From Chitinophagaceae bacterium C216 (GTDB lineage: Bacteria > Bacteroidota > Bacteroidia > Chitinophagales > Chitinophagaceae): DNA of 64,000 bases. The position numbers and the translations under genes were made by a program. The notes under the pieces are model-generated. The model searched no databases and was not told where the DNA came from. It was given only the letters and a program-made list of their open reading frames with translations. The stretch lies in the NCBI GenBank assembly GCA_028485475.2, contig CP144143.1:1240001-1304000 (forward strand), given 5' to 3'. Shown here in pieces: positions 51,917 to 61,500 of this stretch (positions within the stretch are counted from its first letter, which is position 1; every line of letters starts with the position of its first letter).

Positions 51917-52867
51917 TTACTTTGTGATGAGGAAACAACAGCGCTTTAGCTTTCCTTCAAAGTCAAAAGGCGTTGTTTGTCGGGTAATATCTTTTATAGT
52001 AGCCGCTTGAATGTTAGCGGTGTCCAATACAAATTTGGTGTAATTATTACTGAAATACAAAAGTCCATTTGGGGTGAGCGCTTTGAGACAATCATTCACC
52101 AGTTGTACATGATCCCGCTGTATATCTAGAATCGTATCGGTTTTTTTACTGTTACTAAATGTGGGAGGGTCCAGTACAATAATATCGTAGGAGGCCGGCT
52201 TTAAGTTTTTAATGTATTGCACGGCATCGGCAACTACAAAAGCGTATTTATCGCCTTCATTAAAATGGTTGAGTTGCATATTTCTTCGGGCCCAGTGGGT
52301 ATAGGTATTGGAAAGATCTACTGTAGTTACTTGCGTAGCCCCTCCGGCTGCTGCATACACCGAAAAGGAGCCTGTATAGGCAAAAAGATTAAGTACACGT
52401 TTGCCGTGAGCCTGTTCCATTACCATTTTCCGTGTAATGCGATGGTCTAAAAACAACCCAGTATCTAAGTAATCACTAAGGTTGATAATAAATTGCAGGT
52501 TATTTTCCCTAACGACAAATTCATTTTTGGTATTGCCTGTTTTTTGATATTGTCCTTCGCGGCCGGGCTTACGCTGCCGAAGTTTTATAAATATGCTTTC
52601 GAGCGGTATGCCTATTATTTCAGACATGACTTTCATGCTTTCCTTTACCCAAAGCTGATGTTGTTCTTCCGTAAGATTATGCCTTCTTTTATATTCAGAA
52701 GCGTATAATCGATCTTCATACTTTTCAATAATGAAGGGGAATTCAGGTAAATCATGATCATAAATCCTGAAGCAGGAAACATTTTGCTTTCTTGCGATCT
52801 TTTGTAAATGCTTGAAAACCTTTGTTAACCGGTTTCTAAACATTTCAAATTTATTCACATCGCTCAT
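51917..52867 (-). CDS. rlmK: SAM-dependent rRNA methyltransferase, RlmK-type
   Basis: A 316-residue class I methyltransferase that matches the C-terminal (RlmK) half of E. coli RlmKL, which makes m7G at 23S position 2069. Evidence: MFRNRLTKVFKHLQKIARKQ, CFRIYDHDLPEFPFIIEKYE, DYLDTGLFLDHRITRKM, the SAM loop VLNLFAYTGSFSVYAAAGGA, TTVDLSNTYTHWARRNMQLN and the catalytic DPPTFSNSK. The RlmL half is absent, so this is a free-standing form. The start is ATG 52867 (TTG at 52870 adds one residue); an internal ATG nine codons on is also possible. Confidence 0.85.
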   Translation of the reverse strand: MSDVNKFEMFRNRLTKVFKHLQKIARKQNVSCFRIYDHDLPEFPFIIEKYEDRLYASEYKRRHNLTEEQHQLWVKESMKVMSEIIGIPLESIFIKLRQRKPGREGQYQKTGNTKNEFVVRENNLQFIINLSDYLDTGLFLDHRITRKMVMEQAHGKRVLNLFAYTGSFSVYAAAGGATQVTTVDLSNTYTHWARRNMQLNHFNEGDKYAFVVADAVQYIKNLKPASYDIIVLDPPTFSNSKKTDTILDIQRDHVQLVNDCLKALTPNGLLYFSNNYTKFVLDTANIQAATIKDITRQTTPFDFEGKLKRCCFLITK

Positions 52868-52969
52868 CAAGTGTATTTTTTTGCGAATTTAGCAGTTGCC
52901 GGCTAGTTATTGGCAGCAAATGCTCTTTTTTGAACATTCTTCATTGCTGAATTTTAAAATTTCCAAACC

Positions 52970-54334
52970 ATTCAATACGCCATTACCGATATTGAAACTA
53001 CGGGCGGTTATGCCGCTGCCAACGGAATTACCGAGATATGTATTATTGTGTTTGATGGAGAAAAGGTGATAGACCGGTATGAAACACTCATCAATCCTGT
53101 GCATCGTATTCCCTCGTATATTCAGGCCATGACCGGCATTACCGACGAAATGGTAGCAGATGCTCCTTTGTTTGAAGAGGTGGCGGAGGATATTTATGAG
53201 ATTTTAAAAGACCGAATATTCGTTGCGCACAATGTAAATTTTGATTACTCCTTTATCAGGAGTCAACTCAGATATTGTGGTTATGAATATGATGCGCAAA
53301 AATTATGTACTGTTAGATTGAGCCGCAAAATAATTCCCGGCTTGCGGTCGTATAGTTTGGGTAACCTGTGTCACAGTCTTGGTATTAGACATGTCAATCA
53401 TCACCGTGCGGGAGGCGATGCCGAGGCCACTACAGCACTATTTCATCTTTTATTACAACGTGATACGGAAGGACATATTCTCAAAAGTCTGAAGCGGAAC
53501 TCGAAGGAGCAAGTTTTGCCGCCACATGTGCCCAAGAGCGATTTCGAGCGCCTGCCTACTACACCGGGGGTATATTATTTTCATGATGAAAAAGGTAAGG
53601 TAGTCTATGTAGGTAAGGCTAAAAATATTCGCCATCGCGTGAGTAGTCACTTTAGTAACAACTCTACTGGTAGACAGAAGCAAAATTTTATGCGCTATGT
53701 ACATCGTATTAGTTTTGAAGAATGCGGTACAGAGTTGATGGCTGCCATCAAAGAATCGTCCGAGATTAAACGTTTGTGGCCCAGATTTAATGCTTCTCAG
53801 AAAAAACGGGAAGACGTGTTTGGTATTGTATGTTATGCCGATCAGAACGGCTATCTGCGTTTAGCTGTAGACAAGGTAAATGGTCGAACGGAAGTCATTA
53901 GTTCCTACCATCACTACGAAAATGCCAGTGCGGCGTTAAGACAGCTGGTGCAAGACTTTCATCTTTGTCCACGTCTTTGTTTTATAAAAGAACAGTTGTA
54001 TGACGAACAGGCACACGCAGCGTATTGCAAAGGCGCCTGTGAAAAACTAGAGCCTGTGGAATCTTATAATGAGCGTGTTACACAGGCATTGGAAAAGTTA
54101 AAAGCGCAGCCTTCTTTTGCCATCATAGATAAAGGTATTACCGATGAGCAGCGGTCCTGCATTTTAGTATGGCAAGGCAAGTTTTATGGCATGGGATTTA
54201 TTGCTTCTGATCTTGCAATTGAAACTCCCGAACAGTTCAAAGAGCTGGTGACGCCTTACAGAGAAAACAAGGTGATTACACATATGCTTTTTTCATATGC
54301 TAAACGATATCCCTCCAAAGTGAAGTTTTTCTAA
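52970..54334 (+). CDS. DnaQ-type exonuclease fused to a GIY-YIG (UvrC-like) nuclease, probable ATT start
   Basis: A 454-residue two-domain nuclease. Residues 1-165 are a DEDDh 3'-5' exonuclease: TDIETTGG (Asp7, Glu9), VAHNVNFDYSFIRSQL, and HRAGGDAEATTALF. Residues about 185-270 are a GIY-YIG domain (TPGVYYFHDEKGKVVYVGKA) with IRHRVSSHF and an ESSEIKRLWPRFN end block, as in UvrC and Cho. The rest resembles other DnaQ/UvrC fusions. The frame is closed by a stop at 52955, and the first ATG (53048) comes after the catalytic DIE. The only place to begin with the usual xQYAI N-terminus is ATT at 52970. It is probably a DNA repair enzyme. Confidence 0.85.
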   Translation: MQYAITDIETTGGYAAANGITEICIIVFDGEKVIDRYETLINPVHRIPSYIQAMTGITDEMVADAPLFEEVAEDIYEILKDRIFVAHNVNFDYSFIRSQLRYCGYEYDAQKLCTVRLSRKIIPGLRSYSLGNLCHSLGIRHVNHHRAGGDAEATTALFHLLLQRDTEGHILKSLKRNSKEQVLPPHVPKSDFERLPTTPGVYYFHDEKGKVVYVGKAKNIRHRVSSHFSNNSTGRQKQNFMRYVHRISFEECGTELMAAIKESSEIKRLWPRFNASQKKREDVFGIVCYADQNGYLRLAVDKVNGRTEVISSYHHYENASAALRQLVQDFHLCPRLCFIKEQLYDEQAHAAYCKGACEKLEPVESYNERVTQALEKLKAQPSFAIIDKGITDEQRSCILVWQGKFYGMGFIASDLAIETPEQFKELVTPYRENKVITHMLFSYAKRYPSKVKFF

Positions 54335-54410
54335 TTTTTGAAGCTATTTCGTAATCTTTTCTTTAAACTTGTGACGCTTTTTTACTTCTAATTTTTTTAT
54401 TAAATGTAAT

Positions 54411-55085
54411 ATGAAAAAGATACAATACTTGCTGCTGATGGCAGTCCTAGCATTGTTTGCCTTTCAGCCAGCTAAGAGAAAAAAAGTTATCTTCTTTGGC
54501 GATTCTATAACCCAGCAAGGAGCCCAACCCGGCGGTTATATTCCTAAAATCGACAGTTTGAGCAAACTAGAAGGACGTCAGGATGAGTTTGAGTGGGTAG
54601 GTAAGGGAATAGGCGGCAATCGCGTATATGATTTATTCTTCCGCTTTCAGGAAGATGTATTGGATCAGAAGCCTGATATTGTAGTGGTATACATCGGTAT
54701 AAACGATGTATGGCATAAAACCACTAGTGGTACAGGTACTGAGTTTAAAAAATTTGGAGCATTTTATGATAAGATGATTACCAAAATGAAGCAGGCAGGT
54801 ATTCAGCCGGTAATCTGTACCCCATCCGTGATAGGCGAGTATAATGATGATACCAATTTGCAGGATGGCGATCTCAACTACTATTCTAAATGGATTCGTC
54901 AATATGCAGCAGCCAATAATATTCCGCTGGTAGATTTGCGCAAAGCTTTTATGGAATATTTGGACAAGCACAATCCTAAAAACGAAGAAAAAGGTATTTT
55001 GACTACCGACAGAGTGCATCTGAACAATCAGGGTAATTTGTTGGTGGCTCAAGAAATGTGGGCGGTTCTCAAAAAATTGAAATAA
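54411..55085 (+). CDS. SGNH/GDSL-type hydrolase, secreted
   Basis: A 224-residue esterase or lipase of the SGNH superfamily. A signal peptide or anchor (YLLLMAVLALFAFQ) is followed by block I VIFFGDSITQQG with the nucleophile Ser, block II GKGIGGNRVYDLFFR (Gly), block III VYIGINDVWHKT (Asn), and block V TTDRVHLNNQGN (Asp-x-x-His). The best-known relatives act on acetylated polysaccharides or are platelet-activating-factor acetylhydrolase-like. The substrate cannot be told from sequence. The TauE gene follows in 4 bases. Confidence 0.85.
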   Translation: MKKIQYLLLMAVLALFAFQPAKRKKVIFFGDSITQQGAQPGGYIPKIDSLSKLEGRQDEFEWVGKGIGGNRVYDLFFRFQEDVLDQKPDIVVVYIGINDVWHKTTSGTGTEFKKFGAFYDKMITKMKQAGIQPVICTPSVIGEYNDDTNLQDGDLNYYSKWIRQYAAANNIPLVDLRKAFMEYLDKHNPKNEEKGILTTDRVHLNNQGNLLVAQEMWAVLKKLK

Positions 55086-55089
55086 ACAT

Positions 55090-55842
55090 TTGCAACTACT
55101 GATACATAGCTATCCTTTAGCACACTGGATACTGCTGCTATTGGCTGCTTTTTTTATCGGATTGTCCAAAGCTGGACTGAAAGGGGTAGACATGCTAAAT
55201 GTTACCCTTATGGCTATTGTTTTAGGCGGAAAGGCCTCCACAGGTGTGGTATTGCCCTTGCTATGTCTGGCCGATATCATGGCCGTAAAATATTATCATC
55301 GTCATGCACAGTGGCATCATTTCTGGAAATTGATTCCATGGATGGCTGTAGGAATATTAATAGGGGTGTATGTGGGTGGAGACATGAACGAGCAGCTATT
55401 TAAAAAAGTAATGGCTATTATTATTGTAGTAACCATTTTTCTTATGTTGTATCTCGAAATGCGCAATAAGACGGTGATGCCTTCCAATAAAGGGTTTGTG
55501 ATAAGTATGGGGCTTATATCGGGATTTACCACTATGATTGGTAATTTGGCCGGAGCATTTGCTAATATTTATTTTTTGGCTATGCGTATGCCCAAGGAGC
55601 GGTTTATTGGAACTGCAGCATGGGTCTTCCTAGTAATCAATTTATTTAAGCTGCCATTTCAGGTGATTTTCTGGAAAAATATCACTTTAGCGTCCTTGCA
55701 AATCGATCTGCTTTTATTGCCGGCTCTAATAGGGGGTTTTGTCTTAGGTGTAAAATTGGTAAAGCAGATTAAAGATGATAGCTATCGAAAGTTAGTGATA
55801 GCGCTTACATTTATCGGAGCGTTGTTTATATTTCTAAAATAA
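55090..55842 (+). CDS. TauE/SafE-family membrane transporter
   Basis: A 250-residue integral membrane protein with seven or eight hydrophobic helices. N-terminal (LLAAFFIGLSKAGLKGVDML) and mid-protein (GLISGFTTMIGNLAGAFAN) repeats are typical of the sulfite/sulfonate exporter-like family. The true substrate is unknown; sulfoacetate, sulfite and related anions are the usual suggestions. The only usable start is TTG at 55090, since a stop lies at 55078 and the first helix begins within ten residues. It begins 4 bases after the SGNH hydrolase gene, so the two are one transcript. Confidence 0.82.
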   Translation: MQLLIHSYPLAHWILLLLAAFFIGLSKAGLKGVDMLNVTLMAIVLGGKASTGVVLPLLCLADIMAVKYYHRHAQWHHFWKLIPWMAVGILIGVYVGGDMNEQLFKKVMAIIIVVTIFLMLYLEMRNKTVMPSNKGFVISMGLISGFTTMIGNLAGAFANIYFLAMRMPKERFIGTAAWVFLVINLFKLPFQVIFWKNITLASLQIDLLLLPALIGGFVLGVKLVKQIKDDSYRKLVIALTFIGALFIFLK

Positions 55843-55871
55843 AAAAGCATGTGAATGCATCACATGCTTTT
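55843..55871. terminator. Bidirectional terminator between the TauE gene and tyrS
   Basis: AAAAGCATGTG (55843-55853) and CACATGCTTTT (55861-55871) pair over 11 bases, with A- and T-rich flanks usable by both convergent genes. Confidence 0.88.
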
Positions 55872-55894
55872 GCTATATTGTTACTAAGGCTTTA

Positions 55895-57172
55895 CTAAAC
55901 GGCTTCTACTAAAAAGTAATTCTTCTTACCTTTTTGCAGAAGGAGATATTTATCGTGTAGAAGTCTTACGCTGTCTACAACGAATTGCACATCGTCGATC
56001 TTTCTTCGGTTGAGTTGTATGCCACCTCCCTGTATCAGCTTACGAGCTTCACTTTTACTGGAAGTGATTTTTGTTTCTGCAAGTAATGAAACAATATCTA
56101 TGCCAGCATTAACTTTTTCTCTCTCGATCGTTGATTTTACGATACCTTCCATACCTTCCAAATCTTCAATAGTCATTTCCTCGGCGGGCTTGGTTTGGTT
56201 GGCAAAGAGTTTCTCAGTAGTTGCCAATGCCTTTTCATATTCCTCTTTCCCGTGTACAAAGGTGGTGATTTCTTTTGCCAGCGCTTTCTGCAGTACTCTT
56301 TTGGAAGGATCTGCATGATGCTGGCCAATGAGATCGTTGATGGTGGATTCGTCCAGGAAGGTGAAGATCTTAATCCAATTTTCTGCGTCCGTATCGCTGG
56401 CGTTTAGCCAAAACTGATAGAACTGGTAAGGTGATGTTCTTTCGGGATCCAACCATACATTGCCTTGTTCGGTTTTACCAAACTTGGTACCATCTGCTTT
56501 TTTAATCAGCGGGCAGGTAAATGCAAAAGCTTCTCCATGAATCTTGCGGCGGATGAATTCTGTACCGGTGGTAATATTGCCCCATTGGTCGCTTCCTCCC
56601 ATCTGCAGTTTGCAGTTATGTTCCTTATAAAGATGGTAAAAATCGTATCCCTGCATGAGCTGGTAAGCAAATTCAGTATAGCTGATACCTGCATCTCCTT
56701 CAAAGCGTTTTTTCACGCTGTCTTTTGCCATCATATAATTTACGGTGATGTGCTTGCCCGCATCCCGCAAAAACTCTATGAATGAAATATTTTTAAACCA
56801 GTCGTAGTTATTCACCATGACGGCAGCATTGGGGTTTGCCGGGTCAAAGTCCAGGTATTTTTCCAATTGCTTTTTAATACCTGCAATGTTTTCGGCTAGC
56901 TGGTTCTCGGTAAGCAGTACGCGCTCTTCACTTTTCCCCGAAGGGTCGCCTATCATACCAGTGGCCCCACCAATAAGCACAATGGGTTTATGACCAGCTC
57001 GCTGAAAGTGAACGAGTAATAAAATAGGAACCAGACTGCCGATGTGCAGACTAGTAGCGGTAGGGTCAAACCCGATGTACCCCACGGTAGGTTCTTTTCT
57101 CAACTGTTCCTCTGTACCGGGGATCATATCCTGCACCATTCCCCGCCACTTTAATTCTTTTATCAGATCCAT
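55895..57172 (-). CDS. tyrS: Tyrosyl-tRNA synthetase
   Basis: Charges tRNA-Tyr. The 425-residue product has the class I HIGH-type motif TSLHIGSLVPI, VLIGGATGMIGDPSGKSEER, the tyrosine pocket block YQLMQGYDFYHLYKEHNCKL with GGSDQWGN, the KMSKS-type motif GTKFGKTE, and a C-terminal S4-like domain (KSEARKLIQGGGIQLNRRKI). Length is normal. TATTTTTG ends 5 bases before the ATG. No T-box was expected or found, consistent with this phylum. Confidence 0.96.
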   Translation of the reverse strand: MDLIKELKWRGMVQDMIPGTEEQLRKEPTVGYIGFDPTATSLHIGSLVPILLLVHFQRAGHKPIVLIGGATGMIGDPSGKSEERVLLTENQLAENIAGIKKQLEKYLDFDPANPNAAVMVNNYDWFKNISFIEFLRDAGKHITVNYMMAKDSVKKRFEGDAGISYTEFAYQLMQGYDFYHLYKEHNCKLQMGGSDQWGNITTGTEFIRRKIHGEAFAFTCPLIKKADGTKFGKTEQGNVWLDPERTSPYQFYQFWLNASDTDAENWIKIFTFLDESTINDLIGQHHADPSKRVLQKALAKEITTFVHGKEEYEKALATTEKLFANQTKPAEEMTIEDLEGMEGIVKSTIEREKVNAGIDIVSLLAETKITSSKSEARKLIQGGGIQLNRRKIDDVQFVVDSVRLLHDKYLLLQKGKKNYFLVEAV

Positions 57173-57177
57173 AACCG

Positions 57178-57185
57178 CAAAAATA
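57178..57185 (-). promoter_or_regulatory. -7 box close to the tyrS start codon
   Basis: TATTTTTG matches TAnnTTTG and ends 5 bases before ATG 57172. Confidence 0.6.
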
Positions 57186-57430
57186 GACTTTTAATTTGTT
57201 GAACGATAAACGAAAAAAAAGTATAAAATGTTGATGATTTTATATTGTAGAAGTTTTTAATTTGATACTTTTGCTTTCAAGTATTATAAATAAAATTCGG
57301 CTCAATAATTGCTAGTTCGCAGAATAAATTAACTACATAATCTGAGATATTGTTATTTTGCACTAAAGAGTAATGGCTAAGAGAGAATTGGCTTATATAA
57401 ATATAAATTTGTTGTAAGAATCTTCTACCT

Positions 57431-58570
57431 GTGACAACCAAATTATTATCACTAACCAGAACTATTAAACTTCTTTTGATATCGGGGCTGATATTAGCCA
57501 TGCAGTCTGTAAATGCACAGTTCCGTAAGTACTCCAATGAATTTTTGAATATTGGAGCGGGAGCGCGTGGCTTATCTATGGGTAGTGCTCAGGCAGCCTC
57601 CATAACGGACGGTGCTGCCGGATATTGGAACCCTGCAGGTCTCGTGCATGTGCAGAATATGACCCAGGTAAACCTGATGCATTCCGAGTATTTTGCGGGC
57701 ATTGGTAAATACGATTATGCGAGCGTTGCATTACCCACCAATAACGAAAAACGTGTACTAGGAATTACGGGGCTGCGGTTTGCGGTAGACGATATCGCCA
57801 ATACTTTGTTTTTGGTAAATCCTGATGGTTCTCTAGATTATAACAATATTCAGACGTTTTCTTCGGCTGATTATGCCTTCTTGCTGTCTTATGCGCAGAA
57901 CTTAAGAAGAACGGAAGGGCAGATGATTAATTTTGGTGCCAATGCCAAAATCATTCATCGCAGTGTAGGGAAATTTGCAAAAGCTTGGGGCTTTGGTTTA
58001 GATGCAGGATTACAGATTTTTAAGGACAAGTGGCGTTTTGGGATAGTAGCAAAGGATGTAACCAGTACTTTCAATACTTGGTCGTTTAATTTTACCGATA
58101 AGGAAAAGGAGGTGCTATATCTTACCCAGAATGATATTCCTGTACGTTCAACAGAGTTAACATCGCCACGGTTAACGGTGGGTGCTTCCCGTATCTTTAA
58201 CATAGGGAAAACTTCCACACTGCTTGCAGAAACTGATTTTGATATCACTTTTGATGGGCAAAGAAATACAGTCATCAGTGGTGATCCGATAAGTATTGAT
58301 CCAAAACTGGGGTTAGAGTATAGCTATAAGAATATCCTCTTTGTACGAGGCGGTATCAACAATTTTCAAAAGGGGTTAGCAGATGGCGATACACTCAATC
58401 AAAAAAAGGTGTGGATTTACCAGCCCAGTGTGGGAGTTGGGTTCCGCATTAAGTCGGTGGTTGTAGATTATGCGTATGCTAATCTCGCCAACCAGTCTAA
58501 CCCATTATTCACACATGTCTTTTCTTTAAGAGTTGATATCAGAAGAAGAGATAAATCTGTTGTTTTTTAA
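57431..58570 (+). CDS. PorV/PorQ-family outer-membrane protein (type IX secretion)
   Basis: A 379-residue outer-membrane barrel of the PorV/PorQ group. The signal peptide (LLLISGLILAMQSVNAQF) is followed by the family block YSNEFLNIGAGARGLSMGSA, DGAAGYWNPAGLVHV, and barrel strands ending in FSLRVDIRRRD. PorV-type proteins shuttle C-terminal-domain cargo to the type IX attachment complex. The PorU2-like protease follows 15 bases later, as expected for a PorU/PorV partnership. The start is GTG at 57431, which sits inside a TACCTGTG sequence that may be a degraded -7 box. Confidence 0.85.
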   Translation: MTTKLLSLTRTIKLLLISGLILAMQSVNAQFRKYSNEFLNIGAGARGLSMGSAQAASITDGAAGYWNPAGLVHVQNMTQVNLMHSEYFAGIGKYDYASVALPTNNEKRVLGITGLRFAVDDIANTLFLVNPDGSLDYNNIQTFSSADYAFLLSYAQNLRRTEGQMINFGANAKIIHRSVGKFAKAWGFGLDAGLQIFKDKWRFGIVAKDVTSTFNTWSFNFTDKEKEVLYLTQNDIPVRSTELTSPRLTVGASRIFNIGKTSTLLAETDFDITFDGQRNTVISGDPISIDPKLGLEYSYKNILFVRGGINNFQKGLADGDTLNQKKVWIYQPSVGVGFRIKSVVVDYAYANLANQSNPLFTHVFSLRVDIRRRDKSVVF

Positions 58571-58585
58571 TAAACGGATACGTTA

Positions 58586-61500
58586 ATGAAGAAACTGCTA
58601 TTGATACTATCTATTTTTTATTGGGGGTATGCTGCAGCGCAACCATTCAATAATGAATGGATTGATTATTCCAAAACTTATTATAAGTTTAAAGTAGGTG
58701 CAACAGGCTTGTATCGTATTCCTCAGTCTGTGATTGCTGCTGCCAATCTGGGAAATGTGGATGTATCTCATTTTCAACTATGGAAAAACGGGCAGGAAGT
58801 GCCTATTTATACCTCCAATCAATCGGGACCATTGGCTACAGGTGGGTACATAGAGTTTTGGGGAGAAGTAAATGATGGTAAGGCCGATAAATCTTTATAC
58901 CGTACACCCGAAGATCATATCAATGATAGTAAAAGTTTATTTACCGATACTGCTGCTTATTTTCTCACCGTAAATCCGACTGGCAATAATAAAAGATTTT
59001 TGCCTACACCAAACAGTATTCCATCGGGGGCAACTGCTGAACCGTATTTCATGCATACTGTGGGAATTTATCCCAATGAAACCATACATCTGGGACCTTA
59101 TGGAGGAGATGTTGCCTCGGCTGCATATTCTTCATCGTATGAAGGAGGGGAGGGGTGGACTTCGAACGAAATTACCGAAACGAATAAAACAAGGAATTTT
59201 ACGCTATCCAATATTTTCCCTTATAAAGGAACTGGTGCTCCGGATGCACAGATTAGAATGAATGTTGTGGGCAACAGTCCCAATAACCGTTTGGTACAGT
59301 TGAGGCTCAATAGCGCACAAGTATTTAATGCTACTTTAATTTCCTTTAACTATGCCAAACTTAGTACAAATATTCCTGTAGCTAATCTTACCGGTACTAC
59401 GGAAACATTTTCGGTAACCAACGAAACTAACACCGCTAACAACAGAATTAAAGTAGCTTTTATAGAGCTTACATATCCTAGAATTTTTAATTTTGGAGGG
59501 GCTAGCAATTTTAAATTCAAACTCTCGTCCAGTTCTTCCGGAAAATACCTTGAGATTACAGGTTTTAGTTATTCCGGAACTCCGGTATTATACGATTTCA
59601 CCAATGGAAGACGCTATGAAGCTAATGTAGCAACTCCTTCGGTAGTCAAAGTATATACGCAACCCAGCAGTATGGAAGCCGAGCTGGTATTGGTAAATAC
59701 AGAGGCTTCTAATGTAAAAACGATTAATAGTTTAGAGGTACGTCGATTTACCAATTATCTTGCTTCGGAAAATCAAGGAGATTATTTAATCATCACTCAT
59801 AAGGCTATTTTAAATGCTTCAAATGGCTCTCAGCCTGTGGAAGAGTATAGAGCTTATCGTAGCTCTCCCGCAGGAGGAAGTTATAATGCCAAAGTATACA
59901 TGATTGATGAGCTGACAGACCAGTTTGCATATGGTATCAAAAATAGCCCCCTTGCAGTACGAAATTTTATACGGTTCGCAAGAAACAGCTTTTCTTCTCC
60001 TATCAAGAATGTTTTTATAGCAGGGAAGGGTGTAAAGTATATATCGGCACGTCTCAACGAATCATCTCCTCTCATGGCAAGGTTAAATCTTGTACCCACA
60101 TTTGGAGAACCGGGATCGGATGTGCTGTTAGCAGCAGAAGGTAGTAGCTCCATACCACTTACTCCAATAGGACGTATACCGGTAATAAACGGAGATGAAT
60201 TAGCAATATATCTTGAAAAGGTAAAACAGTATGAGCAGCAGCTTATACCTGTTCCTGAGGTGACTCCTAGTATATGGAAGAAGAATGTAATACACATGGT
60301 AGGAGCTAACGAGCAAGCACTGATTGATCAGTTATATGCTTATTTGAACCTTGATAAAAGAGTAATCGAGGATACATTATTTGGAGCAATAGTTTCGGAT
60401 TTTGTGAAGAGTCAAGTTCCTGGTGCTGAACAAACAGCCACAGAGAGGCTACGTGCGCTAATGAATACGGGCCTAGGATTACTTACTTATTTTGGGCATT
60501 CTGCTGCAACAACTTTGGTATTTAATATTGAAGACCCCCAACAATATTCCAACCAAGGAAAATATCCAATATTCAATATGTTGGGATGTAATGTAGGGGA
60601 TGTTTTCATTTGGGATGAAAGTAGATTAAGTGTTATTAATACCATTGCAGAAAAATTTCTTTTCGCAAGGGAAAGAGGAAGTATTGCCATCATGGCAGGT
60701 AGTGCGCTGGGCAGAGTAGGCCCCCTACAGTTATACAATAGGGAATTTTATAGAGAGCTTACGCGTAATAGCTATGGAAAGACGTTGGGCGAGCTAATGC
60801 AAAAGACGGTGACTAATTCTTATGCAGCTGTCGGAGGAGAATCTGATATCTTCACACGCGTACAGAATGAGGTTTTTAATCTTAACGGAGACCCCGCTAT
60901 TCGCTTGTATCAGTTTGACAAGCCTGATTATGCCATAGAAGATGCAATGGTTACTGTAACTCCTGCTGTAGTGTCGGTTACTGATCCCAGCTTTACCATA
61001 AAAGCGAAGATTGCAAATTTGGGTAAAGCCATTAATACTCCTGTAATTGTCGAGCTAAAAAGGACTTATCCCGATTTAACCGTGCAGCTAATTAGGAGAG
61101 ATACATTAAGTGGTATTCGTTATATGGATTCGTTGACATATAGAATTGATATAGATCCGCTAAGGGATAAAGGGGCGAATAAATTTACGATTACTGTGGA
61201 TCCAGATAATACCATTGACGAACTTTTCGAGAGTAACAATATTTGTATTAAGGATATATTTATCTATGAAGATGATATAAAGCCTATCTATCCATATAAT
61301 TATTCAATAGTTAATCAGCAGAACATCACTTTCAGTGCTTCTACAGGTAATCCGTTTGCGCAACAAAGAAGCTATATAATGGAAATTGATACTACAATGC
61401 TCTTTAATTCTTCTTTTAAAGTTTCGCAAACTAAAACTTCTGCTGGTGGCGTTGTAGCATTTAGTCCGGGCATTACTTTTAGGGATAGTACAGTTTATTA

